The translations under genes and the position numbers were made by a program. Positions 9,480-13,745 of a DNA stretch of 13,745 nt are shown one piece after another. This DNA is from Desulfuromonadales bacterium (GTDB lineage Bacteria; Desulfobacterota; Desulfuromonadia; Desulfuromonadales; BM103). The stretch spans positions 1 to 13,745 of the forward strand of contig JAOUDB010000030.1 of the NCBI GenBank assembly GCA_029859485.1, given 5' to 3'. The notes under the pieces are model-generated. The model was not told where the DNA came from. It saw only the letters and a program-made list of their open reading frames with translations, and searched no databases. Position 1 is the stretch's first letter. Each line of letters opens with the position of its first letter.

Positions 9480-10271
9480 TCACTGAGGGGTCATCAGCAC
9501 ACCAGGGCTGGGCATACTTTCAAGCTGTTGGGTGCCAGTGCTTACGAGTGCGCTGACGCGATATTCATAGGCCCGTCCGTTATCGAGGCCGCGATCAAGC
9601 AGGTGGGTCTCCTGCAAGGGCTTGACGTTGACCGGAACAATCGGAAATGGCCGTTTTGCCTGTCTCCGATACAGGTTGTAACCGAGCAGCTCCAACCCTT
9701 CCGGAAGAGTGGGTGCGTCCCATTGCAGTGCAATTTGACCGTCACCAGATTCCGCTTTCAAGCCGCTGGGTGCAGGCGGTGATTGCCGGACTTCAAGATG
9801 AATCGTAGCGAACGGCGCTTCTATATTGCCAAGGGTGACAGGCACAATGGCATATCTGTAGCCTGTGCCCTCGCGAATATCGAAATCACGCCAGTAAATC
9901 CGGTTGCCAATCCTTTGCCCCGGGGTCGGATCCTTGATGTCAAGCTCGGCGACCTCGTCTTCCGGGGTGCGGCAGGTAGGGCAGCCTTCAGTCGCGTTAT
10001 AGGTCAGGCGTTTGATGATAAAGCCGGTCAAGTCTTCTGCACTGCCAACACGCTTGTCGGAAGGAATTGTCCAGCCGAGGACGAAAAGGTTGCCCTGCTG
10101 TTGCAGCGTGACATCGGTCGGAGCTTCCAGCTGTATGGCAACTTTTGGCCGGACCGGGCCCTTTTTACCGCAGGCAGAGAGCGACACAAGCAGCGAAAAA
10201 CTGATGGTGACGAGGAGCGCAGCTCGCAGGATCGAGGTCACGGGAAAAGCAAACAAACGGAAAAAACTCAT
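9480..10271 (-). CDS. Lipoprotein with two fibronectin type III-like domains
   Basis: The 263-residue product has a type II signal: a basic/hydrophobic N-terminus and the lipobox LSAC, with the lipidated cysteine at C34. G35 follows, which favours outer-membrane sorting. The mature start [10 protein letters not shown] resembles the CGxKGPL start of the small LptM/YifL lipoproteins, often encoded near lysA or dapF. The rest is predicted beta-rich: an FN3-like domain at about 49-162 and a clearer one at about 165-263 ([35 protein letters not shown]). The first domain carries a CPTC pair (C97, C100), possibly a disulfide or metal site. Its ATG overlaps the argH stop as ATGA and has AAAGG at a spacing of six, so translation is probably coupled to argH. 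Its function is unknown; it is not an enzyme of the neighbouring pathways as far as the sequence shows. Confidence 0.85.
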   Translation of the reverse strand: MSFFRLFAFPVTSILRAALLVTISFSLLVSLSACGKKGPVRPKVAIQLEAPTDVTLQQQGNLFVLGWTIPSDKRVGSAEDLTGFIIKRLTYNATEGCPTCRTPEDEVAELDIKDPTPGQRIGNRIYWRDFDIREGTGYRYAIVPVTLGNIEAPFATIHLEVRQSPPAPSGLKAESGDGQIALQWDAPTLPEGLELLGYNLYRRQAKRPFPIVPVNVKPLQETHLLDRGLDNGRAYEYRVSALVSTGTQQLESMPSPGVLMTPQ

Positions 10272-11656
10272 ACTTGGCCTTTCTTCAGGGCCTGGCGGGC
10301 GAGGCCAAGTTCTTTTTCGACCGCTGAGCGGGCTGTTCCGCCGGTAGCTGTGCGGGCATTCACAGAGGCTTCAAGGGTGACGTAATTGAAAATGTCGGAT
10401 TCGATGTCGCTGGAGAATTGCTGGAACTCGGCAAGAGTCAAATCGGGAATATCCTTTGCGTTCTCAACACAGTAACGCACGGTTTTGCCAACGACTTCGT
10501 GGGCGTTACGGAAGGGCAGGCCCTTGCGCACCAGGTAATCGGCAATGTCAGTGGCGGTTGAGAAGCCGCGTGCGGCAGCAATCCTCATCTGTTCCGACTT
10601 GATGCTCATCTCGGCGATCATCTCGGCGAAGACCTTGAGTGAACCACGTACTGTGTCGATGGTGTCGAAGAGAGGCTCTTTGTCTTCTTGCATATCCTTG
10701 TTATAAGCCAGGGGCAGGGACTTCATAAGCGTTAGTAAACTCATCGAATTGCCATAAACCCGGCCGGTTTTACCACGCACCAGTTCTGGGACATCGGGGT
10801 TTTTCTTCTGCGGCATGATCGAGCTGCCGGTGCAGAAGCCATCGGAGAGATCGATGAAGGCAAAATCGGCACTCGACCAGAGGATCAGTTCCTCGGAGAG
10901 TCTCGAGAGATGCATCATCATGATCGAGGCGAAGCTGCAGAACTCGAGCGCGAAATCACGATCGGAGACGGTGTCGAGGCTGTTGCGTGTGACACCGGCA
11001 AAACCGAGTTGCTCGGCCACCCATTCCCGGTCAATGGGGAAGGTTGTTCCCGCAAGGGCTCCGGCACCCAGAGGCATCAGGTTGAGGCGACTGCGCAAGT
11101 CGTGCAGACGACCGGTATCCCGCGCCAGCATCTCCACGTAAGCGAGCATGTGATGGGCAAAGAGAACCGGCTGTGCGGTTTGCAGGTGCGTGTAGCCCGG
11201 CATGATGACATCGAGGTTTGCCTCGGCCTGGTCAAGCAGGGCCGTTTGCAACTTCTTAAGGGCTGCGGAGATGGCATCAACTTCATCGCGCAGGTAGAGT
11301 CGCACATCGAGTGCGACCTGGTCGTTTCGTGAGCGTGCGGTGTGCAGCTTGCCACCGACCGAACCGATCTTTTCAATCAGGCGTGCTTCGATATTCATGT
11401 GAATATCTTCGCGGGCGACAGAGAAGGTAAAGTTGCCGGATTCGATCTCAAGCAGGATTTCGTTAAGGCCCGCAACGATCGTTTCGGCCTCGCCACCGGT
11501 AATGATCTCCTGCCGGGCGAGCATTCTGGCATGAGTGACAGAACCGAGGATGTCATAGCGGTAAAGGCGTTGGTCAAAGTTGATCGAAGCTGTGAATTCT
11601 TCGACAAAGGCATCGGTCGGTTGTGTGAATCGTCCGGCCCAGAGTTTGTCACTCAT
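10268..11656 (-). CDS. argH: Argininosuccinate lyase
   Basis: ArgH splits argininosuccinate into arginine and fumarate, the last step of arginine synthesis. The protein has 462 residues, normal for the fumarase/aspartase superfamily member. It shows the N-terminal [10 protein letters not shown] typical of bacterial Arg[14 protein letters not shown] (105-117), [10 protein letters not shown] with T156 and H157, and the superfamily signature [11 protein letters not shown] (277-287) carrying the catalytic serine loop. The frame is open 30 codons further up, running into the Nudix gene, but the ATG at 11656 gives the family N-terminus and follows AAGGA at a spacing of six. It lies 40 bases after the Nudix gene and overlaps the lipoprotein gene by four bases. 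Confidence 0.97.
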   Translation of the reverse strand: MSDKLWAGRFTQPTDAFVEEFTASINFDQRLYRYDILGSVTHARMLARQEIITGGEAETIVAGLNEILLEIESGNFTFSVAREDIHMNIEARLIEKIGSVGGKLHTARSRNDQVALDVRLYLRDEVDAISAALKKLQTALLDQAEANLDVIMPGYTHLQTAQPVLFAHHMLAYVEMLARDTGRLHDLRSRLNLMPLGAGALAGTTFPIDREWVAEQLGFAGVTRNSLDTVSDRDFALEFCSFASIMMMHLSRLSEELILWSSADFAFIDLSDGFCTGSSIMPQKKNPDVPELVRGKTGRVYGNSMSLLTLMKSLPLAYNKDMQEDKEPLFDTIDTVRGSLKVFAEMIAEMSIKSEQMRIAAARGFSTATDIADYLVRKGLPFRNAHEVVGKTVRYCVENAKDIPDLTLAEFQQFSSDIESDIFNYVTLEASVNARTATGGTARSAVEKELGLARQALKKGQV

Positions 11657-11662
11657 GTTTTT

Positions 11663-11667
11663 TCCTT
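11663..11667 (-). promoter_or_regulatory. Shine-Dalgarno fixing the argH start
   Basis: The minus strand reads AAGGA, six bases before the ATG at 11654-11656. This rules against the longer frame that would begin at 11746 inside the Nudix gene. Confidence 0.7.
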
Positions 11668-11696
11668 TAGCAAGGCAGTCTTGAACTGTTTTACGC

Positions 11697-12188
11697 TCAA
11701 GGTTTTTGGTCAATAATTCCAGCCAGATTGCGGTTTGTCTGTTCATCGTCCGGATTACCCGGATCCTGCAGTACGCCAGGGTAAATCTGGGCCAGGATAT
11801 GGCGTGTGCCGGGGGTCATGTCATATTTAGCAAGTCGTTCTGCAGAAACCCAGTCCGCCTCGGTGACTTCCTGATTATTTGGTACCAGTTCGACCGTCAA
11901 TGGGTGTGCCCGGTAATAGAGAATCACGTAGTGATCATTGTTGCCACCGATGGCAAGGTGTTCGTAAACATCGAGCAGACCGTCGATATGAACTTCGAGA
12001 CCGACTTCTTCACGAACCTCACGGTGCAGTGCTTCTGCTAAAGGTTCACCGTGATCGACCTTGCCTCCCGGCATGACCCACTGACCGCAAAAAGGCTCAA
12101 TGCAGCGCCGGGTCAAAAGGACGCGTTTCTGGTCGTCGATGATGCAGGCGACGATAGAGGTTTTGATCGACTGTTTTTTGAATTCCAT
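11697..12188 (-). CDS. Nudix hydrolase
   Basis: A 163-residue cytoplasmic Nudix protein that should hydrolyse a nucleoside diphosphate linked to another moiety, using Mg2+ or Mn2+. The Nudix box is complete at residues 42-64: G42, E48, R56, E57, E60, E61 and G63 fit GX5EX7REUXEEXGU exactly. The preceding GQWVMPGG is typical of MutT-like members. Substrate cannot be told from the sequence. The C-terminal 25 or so residues (from about PGNPDDEQ) look unstructured. It lies between argG and argH, whose enzymes act in sequence, but no Nudix step is known in arginine synthesis, so it may be a housekeeping passenger. There is no recognisable Shine-Dalgarno before its ATG, because a family B repeat reaches almost to the start codon; no alternative start was found. 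Confidence 0.92.
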   Translation of the reverse strand: MEFKKQSIKTSIVACIIDDQKRVLLTRRCIEPFCGQWVMPGGKVDHGEPLAEALHREVREEVGLEVHIDGLLDVYEHLAIGGNNDHYVILYYRAHPLTVELVPNNQEVTEADWVSAERLAKYDMTPGTRHILAQIYPGVLQDPGNPDDEQTNRNLAGIIDQKP

Positions 12189-12193
12189 TTTGG

Positions 12194-12260
12194 TTCAGGG
12201 AGCAGGGCCAAGGGCTAAGGGAAAACCCTGTGCCCTTAACCTTGAACCCTTCTCCTGCTT
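12194..12260. repeat. Inverted repeat built of 7-nt tandem units (family B, copy 1)
   Basis: The left arm is four consecutive heptamers of form NNNAGGG (12194-12221: TTCAGGG, AGCAGGG, CCAAGGG, CTAAGGG). The right arm is heptamers of form CCCTNNN (12226-12260, five units, two of them CCTNNNN). The arms face each other and can fold into a long imperfect hairpin. The element abuts the argG stop codon exactly and ends five bases before the Nudix ATG (eight if the leading GG is excluded). Confidence 0.85.
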
Positions 12261-13478
12261 TTATTTCTTTGCTTCTCTCTGCATCGCTGCAATTCTAAGA
12301 CGCAGCGCGTTCAGCTTGATAAACCCTTCGGCGTCTGCCTGGTTGTAAACTTCATCGGCCTCAAAGGTGGCGAAGTCGACATTGAAAAGGCTGTTGGTGT
12401 CTGAATCACGGCCAACCACGCGGCAGTGACCTTTGTAGAGTTTGACGCGTGCCTTACCGTTGACCGTCTGCTGGGTCTGGTCAACCATCGCCTGCAGCGC
12501 AATGCGCTCCGGAGCGAACCAGAAGCCGTTGTAGACCATCGTGGCGTAGCGGGAGATTATAGAATCACGCAGGTGCATGACTTCGCGGTCCATGGTGATT
12601 GATTCCACGGCGCGGTGAGCTTCTTCGAGAATGGTGCCACCGGGCGTTTCGTAGACCCCGCGACTCTTCATGCCGACAAAGCGATTCTCCATCAGATCGA
12701 CGCGGCCGATACCGTGCTTGCCGCCCAGTTCATTGAGCTTGGCAAGCAGTTTGGCCGGGGAGAGACGTTCGCCGTTAACGGCAACGGCATCACCTTTCTC
12801 AAAATCAATTTCAACATATTCCGGTTGGTCGGGAGCCTCTTCTGGTGCGACGCTGAGAACGTACATGTGCTCAGGTGCTTCGGCCCAGGGGTCTTCAAGT
12901 ATGTCGCCCTCGAAAGAAATGTGCAACAGGTTGCGGTCGCTACTCCAGGGACTCTTTTTGCTGGTCGGTACTGGGATGCCATGCTTCTTGGCATACTCTT
13001 CCAGTGCCGTACGGCTGTTTAAATCCCACTCGCGCCAGGGGGCGATGACCGTAACAGAAGGATCAAAGTGATAATAGGCGAGCTCGAAACGAACCTGGTC
13101 GTTGCCCTTGCCGGTTGCGCCATGAGAGACGGCGTCAGCGCCTTCTTTGGCGGCGATTTCCATCTGTGCTTTGGAGATCAACGGCCGGGCGATCGAGGTG
13201 CCGAGGAAATAACGTCCTTCGTAGATGGCGTTGGCGCGGAACATGGGGAAAACGAAATCGCGGACGAATTCTTCACGCAGGTCGAGGATGTGGCAGGCGC
13301 TTGCGCCGGTATCCTTGGCTTTCTGCGGGATGCCGTCGAGTTCTTCACCCTGGCCGAGGTCAGCCGAAAAGGCGATGACTTCACAACCATATTCTTCAAT
13401 CAGCCACTTCAGGATGATCGAGGTATCAAGACCTCCGGAGTAGGCGAGGACTGCTTTTTTGATTTGTGGTTTAGACAT
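12261..13478 (-). CDS. argG: Argininosuccinate synthase
   Basis: ArgG joins citrulline and aspartate using ATP (giving AMP + PPi) to form argininosuccinate, which ArgH then cleaves. The protein has 405 residues, the standard length of the common (type I) bacterial form rather than the longer E. coli type. The ATP pyrophosphatase P-loop AYSGGLDTS is at 12-20. Also visible are [14 protein letters not shown] (86-99), [14 protein letters not shown] (119-132) and [17 protein letters not shown]. The start has AAGGAG (13488-13493) nine bases upstream. Family B repeats sit on both sides. I see no promoter in the 98-base gap upstream, so it may be transcribed from further up, through the RDD gene. Confidence 0.97.
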   Translation of the reverse strand: MSKPQIKKAVLAYSGGLDTSIILKWLIEEYGCEVIAFSADLGQGEELDGIPQKAKDTGASACHILDLREEFVRDFVFPMFRANAIYEGRYFLGTSIARPLISKAQMEIAAKEGADAVSHGATGKGNDQVRFELAYYHFDPSVTVIAPWREWDLNSRTALEEYAKKHGIPVPTSKKSPWSSDRNLLHISFEGDILEDPWAEAPEHMYVLSVAPEEAPDQPEYVEIDFEKGDAVAVNGERLSPAKLLAKLNELGGKHGIGRVDLMENRFVGMKSRGVYETPGGTILEEAHRAVESITMDREVMHLRDSIISRYATMVYNGFWFAPERIALQAMVDQTQQTVNGKARVKLYKGHCRVVGRDSDTNSLFNVDFATFEADEVYNQADAEGFIKLNALRLRIAAMQREAKK

Positions 13479-13506
13479 TAAGAAGTGCTCCTTTTTATTT
13501 ATGATT

Positions 13507-13575
13507 GGTTCAGGACTCAGGGTAAAGGGCTAGGCTTTGATCTTCTTCCCTTGTCCCTGATCCCTTCACCTTAAT
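13507..13575. repeat. Inverted repeat built of 7-nt tandem units (family B, copy 2)
   Basis: The arms 13507-13529 and 13548-13570 pair at 17 of 23 positions around an 18-base loop. The left arm steps as TTCAGGA, CTCAGGG, TAAAGGG. The right arm steps as CCCTTGT, CCCTGAT, CCCTTCA, CCTTAAT, with the next heptamer running into the stop codon of the upstream gene. The left arm closely matches that of the copy after argG, in the same orientation. It ends about 13 bases before the argG ribosome-binding site. Confidence 0.85.
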
Positions 13576-13576
13576 C

Positions 13577-13745
13577 CTAAAGCTTTATAACGTAAGTATC
13601 GGCGATCTTGTCATGCAAACCCTGCTTGCGGTTGTCAAAGGCGACCATGAGATAGCCGATGCCGAGCAGGATGCTGGAAATAAACTTTCCAAGGACTTCG
13701 CGAAGTGCAGCGCGACCGTAGTTGATCGGGCTGCCGTCGGTGCGG
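13577..13745 (-). CDS. RDD-family membrane protein, C-terminal fragment (5' end outside window)
   Basis: Only the last 55 codons and a TAG stop are in the window. The frame reads into the right edge without a start. The visible part fits the C-terminus of RDD-domain membrane proteins: RAALREVLGKFISS, a hydrophobic stretch SSILLGIGYLMVAF that would span the membrane, then FDNRKQGLHDKIADTYVI, matching the conserved 'kqalHD..a.T.Vv' ending. RDD proteins are small multi-pass inner-membrane proteins of mostly unknown role, some linked to ion transport. No enzyme of the neighbouring pathways is suggested. It ends 98 bases before argG, and the heptamer repeat overlaps its last codons. Confidence 0.8.
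   Translation of the reverse strand, partial: RTDGSPINYGRAALREVLGKFISSILLGIGYLMVAFDNRKQGLHDKIADTYVIKL

Noticed and set aside
9474..9490. CCCTCAGTGAGGG palindrome at the lipoprotein stop as a terminator
   Set aside because: The stem is short with a one-base centre and no U run follows, so it is unlikely to terminate transcription.
11657..11746. N-terminally extended ArgH starting inside the Nudix gene
   Set aside because: The extra 30 residues do not resemble ArgH. The internal ATG gives the family N-terminus and has a proper ribosome-binding site.

Overview
The window is a compact block of amino-acid biosynthesis genes, all on the minus strand. In transcription order, right to left: the 3' end of an RDD-family membrane protein gene, argG, a Nudix hydrolase, argH, an FN3-type lipoprotein, dapA, dapB, dapL, gltB, and gltD (cut by the left edge just before its end). 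The gene content, the DapL route to lysine, the order argG-argH-lipoprotein-dapA-dapB-dapL and moderate GC point to a Gram-negative anaerobe of the Desulfuromonadales/Geobacter group (Desulfobacterota). That placement is inference from gene order and family resemblance, not from a marker gene.

Right part (about 9480-13745): ArgG and ArgH carry out the last two steps of arginine synthesis (citrulline + aspartate to argininosuccinate, then to arginine + fumarate). A small Nudix hydrolase sits between them. A lipoprotein with a CGKKGP N-terminus and two fibronectin-III-like domains is translationally coupled to argH through an ATGA overlap. Middle part (6227-9339): DapA, DapB and DapL take aspartate semialdehyde plus pyruvate to LL-diaminopimelate by the direct aminotransferase route, for lysine and peptidoglycan. 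lysA, which I recall lying between the lipoprotein gene and dapA in Geobacter relatives, is absent here. Left part (1-5980): GltB and GltD are the large and small subunits of NADPH glutamate synthase, with overlapping genes. They supply glutamate, the amino donor for DapL and for arginine precursors. A strong hairpin after dapL and a TTGACA promoter ahead of gltB mark a transcription boundary at 6070-6180.

The most unusual structure is in the gaps. Four intergenic spaces are filled by inverted repeats whose arms are themselves tandem repeats. One family has a 9-nt period (unit CACGAAGNN) and occurs on both sides of dapB. The other has a 7-nt period (unit NNNAGGG, facing CCCTNNN) and occurs on both sides of argG. 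Each element begins at or within a few bases of the upstream stop codon and runs to just before the next gene's ribosome-binding site or start. The dapB copies also create spurious coding extensions. No tRNA, rRNA, CRISPR array, insertion sequence or phage gene was seen. The longest gene-free stretch is 246 bases (5981-6226).
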